Source: Burkholderiales bacterium (lineage in GTDB: Bacteria > Actinomycetota > Thermoleophilia > Gaiellales > Gaiellaceae). From it: a DNA stretch of 10,213 bases. How positions within the stretch are numbered: position 1 is the first letter of the stretch; each line of letters opens with the position of its first letter. The position numbers were made by a program, and so were the translations under genes. The notes beneath the pieces are model-generated. The model searched no databases. It saw nothing but the letters and a program-made list of their open reading frames with translations, and had not been told where the DNA came from. The DNA lies in contig JAICUZ010000074.1 of the NCBI GenBank assembly GCA_025935595.1, positions 1 to 10,213 of the forward strand. The letters run 5' to 3'. This document shows, in pieces, positions 1 to 6,504 of this stretch.

Positions 1-817
1 CATACACGTCGAGCGCCGCGCCGCGGATGTGACCGGAGCGGAGCGCCTCGATCAGCGCTTCCTCGTCGACGACAGGGCCACGACCGATGTTGACGACGAT
101 CGCGCCGGGTTTCATGAGACCGATCCGTCGGCGGTCGAACATCCCGCGTGTCTCGTCGGTCAGCGGCAGGGTGATCACCAGCGAGTCGGCACGCGGCAGG
201 AGCTCGTCCAGGTCGCCGACGTTCCGGCGGGTGGAGAGTACGTTCATGCCGAATGCCTCCGCGAGGCGTGCGACTTCCCGGCCGATCTCTCCGAGACCGG
301 CGATCAGCACGGTCGTCCCACGAGCTTCGTCCACCGGATAGTGCGCCCAGCGCCGTTCGCGCTTGTCGGCTTCGAGGCGGGGCAACCCCTTGGTGAGCGC
401 GAGGATGCCGAACAGAGCCCACTCCCCGAGCGGCGTGACGTGAATGCCGACCGAGCTCGTCCAGGCGATCCGCTCCACGTCCTCGCGTGAGAGACGAGCG
501 GCTGCGAGCTGCTGACCCGCGCCCGCGAAAGTCGCCTGCACCCAGCGGAGCCGCGGTGCCGTGCGCACGAGCCAGGAGATCTGTGCCGGGTCCTCCCGCG
601 GGTAGCCCAGCACGACCTCCGCGCTCGCGACGAGCTCGGTGAACCGCGCTTCCTGCTCGGGCGTGCGCGCGAACGACGGATCGCCGATGTGGTCGGAGGC
701 CCATCGCGGGGCCGGGAGCAACTCCGGCTCGAACACGACGTCGAGACGTTCGTCGACCGCGCGGAGGCGCTCGACGAGCTCGGGCTCGAGTGGTGTCGCG
801 ATCACGACGCGGGTCAT
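1..817 (-). CDS. D-isomer-specific 2-hydroxyacid dehydrogenase (C-terminus cut by window edge)
   Basis: This NAD(P)-dependent enzyme would interconvert a 2-keto acid and a D-2-hydroxy acid in the cytoplasm; the substrate cannot be read from the sequence. The frame is open from ATG at 817 to base 1, giving 272 residues of a family usually about 310-330 long. The nucleotide-binding fold starts near residue 168, with a GxGxxG motif at 174-179 (GLGEIG). Beta strand 2 is followed by Arg197-Arg198 rather than an acidic residue, which favours NADP(H). The signature NIGRGPVVDE at 243-252 carries the catalytic Arg246. The catalytic Glu and His, usually 20-50 residues further on, lie outside the window. 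The stretch between beta 2 and the LDELLPRAD segment (203-211) looks shorter than usual. ATG 817 is the natural start because the Rossmann-like N-terminal domain begins at once (MTRVVIATPL). The gene diverges from the Nudix gene across 17 bases. The family call is firm; glyoxylate/hydroxypyruvate reductase-like or phosphoglycerate dehydrogenase-like activity is equally possible. Confidence 0.9.
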   Translation of the reverse strand, partial: MTRVVIATPLEPELVERLRAVDERLDVVFEPELLPAPRWASDHIGDPSFARTPEQEARFTELVASAEVVLGYPREDPAQISWLVRTAPRLRWVQATFAGAGQQLAAARLSREDVERIAWTSSVGIHVTPLGEWALFGILALTKGLPRLEADKRERRWAHYPVDEARGTTVLIAGLGEIGREVARLAEAFGMNVLSTRRNVGDLDELLPRADSLVITLPLTDETRGMFDRRRIGLMKPGAIVVNIGRGPVVDEEALIEALRSGHIRGAALDVY

Positions 818-821
818 CCGT

Positions 822-828
822 CAGGATC
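822..828. promoter_or_regulatory. Possible shared -10 core between divergent genes
   Basis: The only 17 bases between the two divergent starts (817 and 835) centre on CAGGATC. Read on plus, CAGGAT ends 7 bases before the Nudix ATG. Read on minus, GATCCT ends 5 bases before the dehydrogenase ATG. Both keep the A at position 2 and T at position 6 of a -10 hexamer but lack the first T, so the match is weak. On the plus strand, AGGA could instead serve as a ribosome-binding site 8 bases before ATG 835. Confidence 0.25.
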
Positions 829-834
829 TTGCCG

Positions 835-1308
835 ATGACGCTCTATGAGGGACCCATCTTCCGTGTCGAGCGGCGCGACGGGCGCGATGTCGTCGTGCAC
901 GCGCCGGTTGCCGCCGTCGTCGCGGTCGACCTCGACGGGCAGCTGAATCTCGTGCGCCAACGTCGTGTTCCGGTCGACGCCAGCCTGCTCGAGCTGCCGG
1001 CCGGGTTCATCCACGACGGCGAGTCGCCGCTCGAGGCGGCCCGCCGCGAGCTCGCGGAGGAGACCGGTTTGCACGGCGGCGAGTGGGCGGAGCTGACGAC
1101 GTTCTTCACCTCTGCGGGATTCACCGACGAGCGCGTGCACCTCTACCTCGCGACTGGGCTGCACCGGGGTGAGGCGACGCCCGACGATGACGAGGAATTG
1201 GAAGTCGCCCGCTTCCCGTTCGCCGACGTGGCGCACCTGATCGACGAGATCTCGGACGCGAAGACGCTCATCGGCCTGCTGCTTCTGGCGCGAGACCGCC
1301 ATCTGTAG
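835..1308 (+). CDS. Nudix hydrolase, ADP-ribose pyrophosphatase type
   Basis: The 157-residue protein carries a perfect Nudix box at residues 57-79 (G, five residues, E, seven residues, REL-EE-TGL): Gly57, Glu63, Arg71, Glu72, Glu75, Glu76, Gly78. These residues bind the divalent metals that cleave a nucleoside diphosphate linked to another group. The LELPAG lead-in at 52-57 and the FTSAGFTDERVHLYLA segment at 91-106 resemble ADP-ribose pyrophosphatases (NudF type), which yield AMP and ribose-5-phosphate. Substrate is inferred from family resemblance only. ATG 835 is chosen because TLYEGPIFRVER is the usual family N-terminus. An in-frame GTG at 790 would add 15 basic residues without similarity and run into the divergent gene. 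ald starts 13 bases downstream, so the two may be cotranscribed. In Bacillus a nudF gene also lies near the phosphopentomutase gene, so the neighbourhood may be an old one. Confidence 0.92.
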   Translation: MTLYEGPIFRVERRDGRDVVVHAPVAAVVAVDLDGQLNLVRQRRVPVDASLLELPAGFIHDGESPLEAARRELAEETGLHGGEWAELTTFFTSAGFTDERVHLYLATGLHRGEATPDDDEELEVARFPFADVAHLIDEISDAKTLIGLLLLARDRHL

Positions 1309-1311
1309 GCT
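1306..1311 (+). promoter_or_regulatory. Candidate -10 element for ald
   Basis: TAGGCT lies 10 bases before the ald ATG (1322), and its first three bases are the TAG stop codon of the Nudix gene. No Shine-Dalgarno sequence is apparent in the 13-base gap. The hexamer fits TANNNT, but I see no convincing -35 box. Simple readthrough from the Nudix gene is an alternative. Confidence 0.3.
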
Positions 1312-1321
1312 TGCCCGCGGC

Positions 1322-2443
1322 ATGAGGATCGGCGTCGCCAAGGAGATCAAGCCGGACGAGTACCGCGTCGCGCTGACACCCGCGGGGGCGCTCGAGCTGC
1401 GCAACCGCGGTCACGACGTCGCGATCGAGCAGGGCGCCGGTGTCGGCAGCTCCTTCGCGGACGCCGACTACGAGCGGGTGGGCGCGCGGATCGTCTCGGT
1501 CGACGAGGTGTGGGAAGGCTCCGAGCTCGTCCTGAAGGTGAAAGAGCCGATCGAGCCGGAGTACCGCCGCTTGCGCGAGGGACTGATCCTCTTCACGTAC
1601 CTGCACATCGCGGCCGACGAACCGCTCACGCGTGCCCTGATCGACTCGGGGATCGCGGCGGTCGCGTACGAGACCGTCGAGGTCGGGCGGTCGCTGCCGC
1701 TCCTCGCGCCGATGTCGGAAGTGGCGGGCCGGCTCGCCCCGCAGGCCGGCGCGTACTTCCTCGAGAAGCCGATGGGCGGGCGTGGGCTCTTGCTCGGCGG
1801 CGTTCCCGGCGTTGCTCCCGGCAAGGTCGTGATCGTCGGCGGCGGGGTCGTCGGCTACAACGCGGCCGTGATCGCGCTCGGCTTCGGCGCACAGGTGACG
1901 ATCCTCGAGCGGTCGATCGACCGGATGCGCCACCTCGAAGAAGTCCTCTCCGGACGAGTGACGTTGCTGATGAGCTCGAGCCTTCAGGTGGCCTCGTCGA
2001 TCGAGGACGCCGACCTCGTCATCGGCGCCGTGCTCATCCCCGGCGCCGTCGCGCCGAAGCTCGTGACACGCGAGATGATCTCGTCGATGAAGGACGGCGC
2101 AGTGGTCGTCGACGTCGCCATCGACCAGGGGGGCTGCTTCGAGACGTCACACGCGACGACACACGCCGACCCGGTGTACCTCGTCGACGGCGTCACGCAC
2201 TACTGCGTCGCGAACATGCCGGGCGCTGTGCCGATCACCTCGACGAAGGCGCTGACGAACGCGACGCTTCCGTACGTCGAGGCAATTGCAGGGAACGGCC
2301 TTGGCGCGGCCGTCGATGCCGACCCGGCGCTCGCGAAGGGCGTCAACGCGATCGACGGGAAGCTGACGTACGAGGCCGTCGCCGAGGCGCACGGCATCGA
2401 CTACACGCCGCTTCGCGACGTGCTCCCTCTGAGCGCCGTCTAA
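1322..2443 (+). CDS. ald: Alanine dehydrogenase
   Basis: This cytoplasmic enzyme reversibly deaminates L-alanine to pyruvate and ammonia with NAD, linking amino-acid catabolism with carbon metabolism and NADH balance. The 373-residue length is typical. The N-terminal substrate domain has the family opening MRIGVAKEIKPDEYRVALTP with Arg15, LKVKEP with Lys74, and TYLHIA with His95, matching the pyruvate-binding Arg, Lys and catalytic His of the Mycobacterium enzyme. The Rossmann domain has GGGVVG at 173-178, followed by ILERSIDRM, with Glu196 at the end of beta 2 where family members often have Asp. Asp268 in VVVDVAIDQGG and the conserved ANMPGAVP (297-304) complete the set. ATG 1322 gives the canonical N-terminus. 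The TAA stop overlaps the TAG stop of the convergent small gene (2440-2442), leaving no room for a separate terminator. Identification is secure; a pyridine nucleotide transhydrogenase alpha subunit is excluded by length and the Ala-DH residues. Confidence 0.97.
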   Translation: MRIGVAKEIKPDEYRVALTPAGALELRNRGHDVAIEQGAGVGSSFADADYERVGARIVSVDEVWEGSELVLKVKEPIEPEYRRLREGLILFTYLHIAADEPLTRALIDSGIAAVAYETVEVGRSLPLLAPMSEVAGRLAPQAGAYFLEKPMGGRGLLLGGVPGVAPGKVVIVGGGVVGYNAAVIALGFGAQVTILERSIDRMRHLEEVLSGRVTLLMSSSLQVASSIEDADLVIGAVLIPGAVAPKLVTREMISSMKDGAVVVDVAIDQGGCFETSHATTHADPVYLVDGVTHYCVANMPGAVPITSTKALTNATLPYVEAIAGNGLGAAVDADPALAKGVNAIDGKLTYEAVAEAHGIDYTPLRDVLPLSAV

Positions 2444-2568
2444 GAGGCCGCGCGCTTCTTGTTCGGGTTGGGGCTCACACGCACCACGACCCATGTGACG
2501 CCTGCCGCGAGCGCGATCATCACGACGATGAAGACCGCGAGGCCGATCAGTCCGAGCACGTTTTCCAC
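2440..2568 (-). CDS. Small single-span membrane protein, 42 residues
   Basis: I do not recognise a named family. From GTG 2568 the frame encodes 42 residues: a short N-terminus (VENVLG), a hydrophobic segment at about 7-30 (LIGLAVFIVVMIALAAGVTW...), then a polar basic tail (SPNPNKKRAAS). A single transmembrane helix with the positive tail in the cytoplasm is the likely topology (N-out by the positive-inside rule). The frame stays open further upstream to 2859, but that part overlaps deoB antisense and looks like a GC-rich shadow. GTG 2568 is preferred because it sits at the edge of the hydrophobic segment and a TATCCT hexamer ends 6 bases before it. Its TAG stop overlaps the ald TAA by two bases. 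It diverges from deoB across 22 bases. Function is unknown; it is too short to be an enzyme. Confidence 0.65.
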   Translation of the reverse strand: MENVLGLIGLAVFIVVMIALAAGVTWVVVRVSPNPNKKRAAS

Positions 2569-2573
2569 GGAAC

Positions 2574-2580
2574 TAGGATA
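2574..2580. promoter_or_regulatory. Candidate bidirectional -10 element (deoB / small membrane protein)
   Basis: The 22-base divergent gap contains TAGGATA. On plus it reads TAGGAT, ending 11 bases before the deoB ATG (2591). On minus it reads TATCCT, ending 6 bases before GTG 2568, the right distance for transcription to begin at or beside the start codon. Both are TANNNT hexamers sharing the same base pairs. No -35 box stands out in either direction. Bidirectional promoters built on such symmetry are known in bacteria; use of this one is inferred. Confidence 0.45.
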
Positions 2581-2590
2581 GCTTCGGGTA

Positions 2591-3760
2591 ATGGCGAGGG
2601 CCTGCGTGATCGTCTTGGACGCCGTCGGCGCGGGTGAGCTGCCGGATGCTGCGGAGTTCGGGGACGAGGGGTCGAACACGCTTGCGAACGTCGCTCGCGC
2701 CGTTGGGGGGCTCGACCTGCCGACGCTGGAGGCGCTCGGTCTCGGCAACATCGAGCCGCTCGAAGGGTGCGCGCCGCAGCCCGGCGCACCGGCAATCGCC
2801 GGCCGCCTCGTCGAGCGGTCGAAGGGCAAGGACACGACGACCGGCCACTGGGAGCTCATGGGCGTCGTGACGCCGCAGGCGATGCCGACCTATCCGCTCG
2901 GATTCCCCGACGACGTGATCGATCCGTTCATGAACCGCACCGGGCGCGGCGTGCTCGGCAACAAGCCGGCGAGCGGGACCGAGATCATCCAGGAGCTGGG
3001 CGAAGAGCATCAGCGCACCGGCAAGTGGATCGTCTACACGAGCGCGGACTCGGTCTTCCAGATCGCCGCGCACGAGGAGACGGTCCCACTCGAGGAGCTC
3101 TACAGCGCATGCGGCACAGCGCGCGAGATCCTCACGGGCAAGCATGCGGTCGGTCGCGTCATCGCTCGACCGTTCACCGGCGAGCCCGGGTCGTACGAAC
3201 GCACACCGAACCGGCACGACTTCTCCTTGCAACCGAAGCGCCCGAACTACCTGAGCCTCGTCCGAGATGCGGGCCACAAGGTGTACGGGGTGGGGAAGAT
3301 CGGCGACATCTTCGCGCATCAGGACGTCGACGAGGAGTTCCCGACGAAGTCGAACGTCGACGGCATCCAACGCACCGAGGAGCTCCTACGTACGATCGAC
3401 GACGGCCTGGTCTTCACGAACCTCGTCGAGACCGATTCGCTCTGGGGCCACCGAAACGACCCCGTCAACTTCCATCGCTGCCTGCAGGACTTCGACCGGC
3501 GGTTGCCGGATCTGCTCGACGCCTTGCGCCCGAACGACCTGCTGATCCTCACGTCCGATCACGGCTGCGACCCGACGACGCCGTCGACCGACCACAGTCG
3601 CGAGCACGCGCTGCTGCTCGCCTACGTCGAGGGCCGGAACGCTGCGGGAAGGATCCACGAGGACGGCGAGTTCGCAGACGTGGGCGCCACGGTGAACGCC
3701 TGGCTCGGCGGCAAGAGCGCGCCGCGCGGAGTTCCCGGCACATCGTTCGTCCAGCCGTGA
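2591..3760 (+). CDS. deoB: Phosphopentomutase
   Basis: DeoB interconverts ribose-1-phosphate or deoxyribose-1-phosphate with the 5-phosphate, feeding sugars from nucleoside breakdown into the pentose phosphate pathway or to deoxyribose-phosphate aldolase. The 389-residue length is normal for this alkaline-phosphatase-superfamily, Mn-dependent enzyme. Visible active-site residues are Asp10 (VIVLDAVGAGE), the phosphorylated Thr84 in GKDTTTGHWE (79-88), Asp153 in SADSVFQIAAHEE, Asp282 and His287 (ETDSLWGHRNDP), Asp323-His324 (TSDHGCDPTT) and His335 (DHSREH). The cap domain lies between the two halves, with GEPGSYERTPNRHDFSLQP at 197-215. ATG 2591 gives the canonical N-terminus. The TGA stop overlaps the GTG of the first methyltransferase (GTGA), so translation is probably coupled. 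Together with the phosphorylase at 5183 it forms the catabolic core of the operon. A TAGGAT hexamer just upstream is the likely promoter element. Confidence 0.97.
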   Translation: MARACVIVLDAVGAGELPDAAEFGDEGSNTLANVARAVGGLDLPTLEALGLGNIEPLEGCAPQPGAPAIAGRLVERSKGKDTTTGHWELMGVVTPQAMPTYPLGFPDDVIDPFMNRTGRGVLGNKPASGTEIIQELGEEHQRTGKWIVYTSADSVFQIAAHEETVPLEELYSACGTAREILTGKHAVGRVIARPFTGEPGSYERTPNRHDFSLQPKRPNYLSLVRDAGHKVYGVGKIGDIFAHQDVDEEFPTKSNVDGIQRTEELLRTIDDGLVFTNLVETDSLWGHRNDPVNFHRCLQDFDRRLPDLLDALRPNDLLILTSDHGCDPTTPSTDHSREHALLLAYVEGRNAAGRIHEDGEFADVGATVNAWLGGKSAPRGVPGTSFVQP

Positions 3761-4479
3761 CCCGCCTGGACGACCCCGCGCTCGTCGCAGCCGAATACGC
3801 GGACGAGAACCGGCTGAAGCGCCGCGCACGCGGGTTTGCGGGCGTCGGCACCGCCCAGGACGCGCGCGTGCCGCTCGTCACTGCGATCATCGCGGCCGCC
3901 CCGTCACGCGTCCTCGAGGTCGGCTGCGGGTGGGGAGAGCTCGCCGCGTGGATCGTCCGCGACACCGGAGCCGAGCTGATCGCCACCGATCTCTCCCCGC
4001 GTATGGTCGAGCTGGCGCGGAAGGCCGGGGCCGACGCCCGCGTCGCGGACGTGCAGGAGCTTCCGTTCGAGGACGGGTCGTTCGATGCCGTCGTGGCGGC
4101 GTGGATGCTCTACCACGTGCCGGACCTCGACCGAGGTTTCGCGGAGATCGCACGTGTCCTGCGCGACGGCGGTGTGCTCTTCGCGACGACGAACTCGCGG
4201 TACCACCTGCAAGAGCTCCGCGATCTCGTCGGCAGCGGTCCGTCGCCTTCGAAGTTCACACGGGAAGATGGCCGGGACCAGCTGCTCCGTCACTTCGCGG
4301 CCGTCGACCGCATCGACGTCGACGGCGACGTGATCTTCGAGAACCGGACACAGGTCGACGACTACGTCCGCGCGTCGATCGCGATGTCGCCCTTCGCCGA
4401 CAACCTCCCTGCCGACCTGACGCTGCCGTTGAAGGCGAGAAGCGGATGCTCGGTCTTCGTTGCGAGGAAGGCGGCATGA
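3757..4479 (+). CDS. Class I SAM-dependent methyltransferase, copy 1
   Basis: The 240-residue protein has a Methyltransf_11-type Rossmann domain. Motif I is VLEVGCGWG at 52-60 (SAM binding), an acidic Asp78 ends beta 2 (LIATDLSPRMVELAR), ADVQELPFEDGSFD at 97-110 is the adenine-contact region, and VVAAWMLYHVPD (112-123) precedes VLRDGGVLFATTNS. The C-terminal 90 residues are a separate region ending in FVARK. It resembles small-molecule methyltransferases of the UbiE/YcgJ kind; the acceptor is unknown. The start is GTG 3757, overlapping the deoB stop (GTGA). The open frame extends upstream antisense-like through deoB, but that part is low-complexity Arg-rich shadow. The gene overlaps the next methyltransferase by ATGA. 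The two proteins are collinear paralogues, sharing the 12-residue block at the same residue numbers. Why a methyltransferase pair sits inside a nucleoside-breakdown operon is not evident. Confidence 0.9.
   Translation: MTRLDDPALVAAEYADENRLKRRARGFAGVGTAQDARVPLVTAIIAAAPSRVLEVGCGWGELAAWIVRDTGAELIATDLSPRMVELARKAGADARVADVQELPFEDGSFDAVVAAWMLYHVPDLDRGFAEIARVLRDGGVLFATTNSRYHLQELRDLVGSGPSPSKFTREDGRDQLLRHFAAVDRIDVDGDVIFENRTQVDDYVRASIAMSPFADNLPADLTLPLKARSGCSVFVARKAA
4088..4124 (+). repeat. Direct repeat copy A inside methyltransferase 1
   Basis: These 37 bases match 4807-4843 in the neighbouring methyltransferase at 35 of 37 positions by eye; both differences are silent third-position G/C changes. The repeat encodes the shared VVAAWMLYHVPD block. 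The surrounding sequence of the two genes is much more diverged. Confidence 0.75.
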
Positions 4480-5186
4480 CGGGACGAGACGACCCGGCAA
4501 CGGTGGCGGAGCAGTACCGCAGCGAGGACAACTTGCGCGCGCGGCAGGCGCTCTGGACGAACCTCGAGGGGGACAATGCGCCGGTCGTCCTCGCGCGCAT
4601 CTTGGAGTCGCTCGAGCCGCACGATGTGCTCGAGATCGGCGGCGGCCAGGGAGAGCTGGCCGAATGGATGCAGACCGCGCTCGGTGCCCGCGTCACCTTC
4701 CTCGACCAGTCGGAGCGCATGGTGGAGCTTGCAAGGGCGAGAGGTGTGCTCGAGGCTCGTGTCGGCGACGCTCAAGACCTGCCGTTTGTCGCTGAGTCGT
4801 TCGACACCGTCGTGGCGGCCTGGATGCTCTACCACGTCCCGGATGTGAACCGCGCGCTGGCAGAGGTGGCCCGCGTTCTCCGCACCGGTGGACGCCTCGT
4901 CGCAGTGACGAATTCGCTTCGGCACATCGAGGAGCTGCGCGAGCTCTTCGGCGCCCTTGAAGGATTCGAGAAGCAGTTCAACGCGGAGAACGGCGAGGCG
5001 ATTCTCCGTCGTCAGTTCCGCGATGTCGAACGAACCGATGCCGAGGTGGTCGCGGTCGTCGACGAGCGGGAGACCCTCGAGGCGTATCGGCGATCGCTCT
5101 CGTACGAGACCCGCCCGCTTCCAGACGAGATCGCGTTCCCGTTCCGAGTACACGGACGTACGACGATCTTCGTCGCGGCGAAATGA
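4476..5186 (+). CDS. Class I SAM-dependent methyltransferase, copy 2 (paralogue)
   Basis: The 236-residue protein is a collinear paralogue of the preceding gene. Motif I is VLEIGGGQG at 51-59, with Gly in place of the usual Cys of G-C-G. The acidic Asp77 follows in VTFLDQSERMVELAR, GDAQDLPFVAESFD is at 97-110, VVAAWMLYHVPD at 112-123, and VLRTGGRLVAVTNS follows. The C-terminal region differs more: it carries FNAENGEAILRRQF and many acidic residues (VDERETLEAYRR), suggesting a different acceptor or partner. SAM-binding residues look intact, so the protein is probably active. ATG 4476 overlaps the upstream TGA (ATGA), and its own TGA overlaps the ATG of the phosphorylase, so it is cotranslated with both. 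No signal peptide or membrane segment is seen. The acceptor is unknown. A heterodimer with copy 1 is conceivable but not shown by the sequence. Confidence 0.9.
   Translation: MTGRDDPATVAEQYRSEDNLRARQALWTNLEGDNAPVVLARILESLEPHDVLEIGGGQGELAEWMQTALGARVTFLDQSERMVELARARGVLEARVGDAQDLPFVAESFDTVVAAWMLYHVPDVNRALAEVARVLRTGGRLVAVTNSLRHIEELRELFGALEGFEKQFNAENGEAILRRQFRDVERTDAEVVAVVDERETLEAYRRSLSYETRPLPDEIAFPFRVHGRTTIFVAAK
4807..4843 (+). repeat. Direct repeat copy B inside methyltransferase 2
   Basis: This is the partner of the repeat at 4088-4124, 719 bases downstream, with 35 of 37 bases identical. The codons are the same apart from GCG/GCC and GTG/GTC. It marks the tandem duplication of the methyltransferase genes. 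Confidence 0.75.
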
Positions 5187-6481
5187 TCCGCGCAGCAGAG
5201 CTGATCCAGCGCAAGCGCGACGGTGAGCAGCTGGGAGACGACGAACTCGCCGAGCTGATCCTCGGCTACGCGCGCGGAGAGGTGCCCGATTACCAGATGG
5301 CGGCGTTCTGCATGGCCGTCTTCTTCCGGGGGTTGACGCCGCACGAGACCTACGTCCTGACCGACGCGGTGATCCGGAGTGGCGAGACGATCGACATGAG
5401 CGGTGCGCTCGGCCGCAAGGTCGTCGACAAGCACTCGACCGGCGGGGTGGGCGACAAGACATCGCTCGCGGTGGCGCCGGTCGTCGCCGCCTGCGGCGTT
5501 CCGCTGGGGAAGATGAGCGGCCGCGGGCTCGGCCACACCGGCGGCACGCTCGACAAGCTCGAGTCGATCCCCGGCTACCGCACCGAGCTGACGCTCGACG
5601 AGTTCATCGCGCAGGTCCGCGAGGTCGGCACGGCGATCGTCGGCCAGACCGGCGACCTCGTGCCTGCGGACAAGCTGCTCTACGGCCTGCGCGACGTCAC
5701 CGCGACGGTCGACCAGCTGTCGCTGATCGCGGCGTCGATCATGTCGAAGAAGCTCGCCGCCGGCGCGCAGGCGATCGTCCTCGACGTCAAGGTCGGGAAC
5801 GGCGCCTTCATGCGGACGATCGACGACGCCCGCAGGCTGGCGGAGGCGATGATCGCGCTCGGCCGGCAGGCGGGGCGCGAGGTCGTCTGCCTCCTCACGG
5901 ACATGGACCAGCCGCTCGGCGCTGCGGTAGGGAACAGCCTCGAGGTGCTCGAGGCGCTCGAGACCGTGCGCGGACGTGGACCGGCCGACTTCCACGAGCT
6001 CGTCCTCGACGCGTGCGGCAAGCTGCTTGCGCTGTCCGACCTCGACGTGGACGAGACGGAAGGACGTCGTCGCGCCGAGCAGGCGATCGCCGACGGGAGC
6101 GCCGAGGCGACGTGGAACCGGTGGATCGAGGCGCAGGGCGGAACGAGCGACGAAGCTGCGCTTCCACGTGCGCCCACCGTACGCGAGGTCACCGCTCCCA
6201 GAGCGGGTCACGTCCACGACCTCTCGGCGATCCGGATCGGCAACGCTGCCGTGCATCTCGGCGCGGGCCGCCGGACGAAAGAGGATGCCGTCGATCACGC
6301 GGTTGGGATCGTCTGCCACGCGAAGCGCGGGGCAGAGGTGGCCGCGGGCGATGTCCTGGCCGAGGTCCACGCTCGAACGGACGCACAAGCAGACGAAGCG
6401 GCAAGCGACGTCCTCGCGGCCTACCAGCTCGCCGACACGGCTCCGCACGAGCGCCACGTGCTGCTCGAGGTCGTCGACTAG
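5183..6481 (+). CDS. deoA: Pyrimidine-nucleoside (thymidine) phosphorylase
   Basis: This cytoplasmic homodimeric enzyme phosphorolyses thymidine, deoxyuridine and perhaps uridine to the free base and (deoxy)ribose-1-phosphate, the substrate of DeoB. The protein has 432 residues, the usual length. An N-terminal helical domain (1-65) is followed by the phosphate-binding motif DKHSTGGVGDKTSL (82-95; Lys83, His84, Ser85), the family signature SGRGLGHTGGTLDKLESIP (112-130; Thr122), pyrimidine contacts Arg170, Ser185 and Lys189, and VLDVKVGNGAFM (199-210). A C-terminal PYNP-type domain covers about 340-430. DKTSL and MDQPLGAAVGNSLEV resemble Bacillus Pdp (broad pyrimidine specificity) more than E. 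coli DeoA, so pdp would be an equally fair symbol. ATG 5183 overlaps the methyltransferase stop (ATGA). No deoC or cytidine deaminase gene lies in the window. The gene ends the coupled operon; mutM starts 23 bases later. Confidence 0.96.
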   Translation: MIRAAELIQRKRDGEQLGDDELAELILGYARGEVPDYQMAAFCMAVFFRGLTPHETYVLTDAVIRSGETIDMSGALGRKVVDKHSTGGVGDKTSLAVAPVVAACGVPLGKMSGRGLGHTGGTLDKLESIPGYRTELTLDEFIAQVREVGTAIVGQTGDLVPADKLLYGLRDVTATVDQLSLIAASIMSKKLAAGAQAIVLDVKVGNGAFMRTIDDARRLAEAMIALGRQAGREVVCLLTDMDQPLGAAVGNSLEVLEALETVRGRGPADFHELVLDACGKLLALSDLDVDETEGRRRAEQAIADGSAEATWNRWIEAQGGTSDEAALPRAPTVREVTAPRAGHVHDLSAIRIGNAAVHLGAGRRTKEDAVDHAVGIVCHAKRGAEVAAGDVLAEVHARTDAQADEAASDVLAAYQLADTAPHERHVLLEVVD

Positions 6482-6492
6482 ACGCATCCGGC

Positions 6493-6498
6493 TACGGT
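6493..6498 (+). promoter_or_regulatory. Candidate -10 element for mutM
   Basis: TACGGT is separated from the mutM ATG (6505) by exactly 6 bases, which would place transcription start at or next to the A of the ATG. No Shine-Dalgarno sequence is visible in the 23-base gap after deoA. No clear -35 hexamer is seen, and readthrough from the operon is also possible. Confidence 0.35.
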
Positions 6499-6504
6499 GC
6501 GAAC

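Noticed and set aside
29..490. Plus-strand open frames opposite the 2-hydroxyacid dehydrogenase
   Set aside because: The minus strand carries clear dehydrogenase motifs throughout. The plus-strand products have none.
790..834. Earlier GTG start for the Nudix gene
   Set aside because: It would add 15 Arg/Ser-rich residues and overlap the start of the divergent gene. Family N-termini match ATG 835.
814..1933. Two minus-strand open frames across the Nudix and ald genes
   Set aside because: Both are shadows of confidently assigned plus-strand genes and show no recognisable domain.
2767..3756. Upstream extension of the methyltransferase 1 frame through deoB
   Set aside because: The extra 330 residues are Arg-rich and low in complexity and lie in another frame of deoB. 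The methyltransferase domain begins only after GTG 3757.
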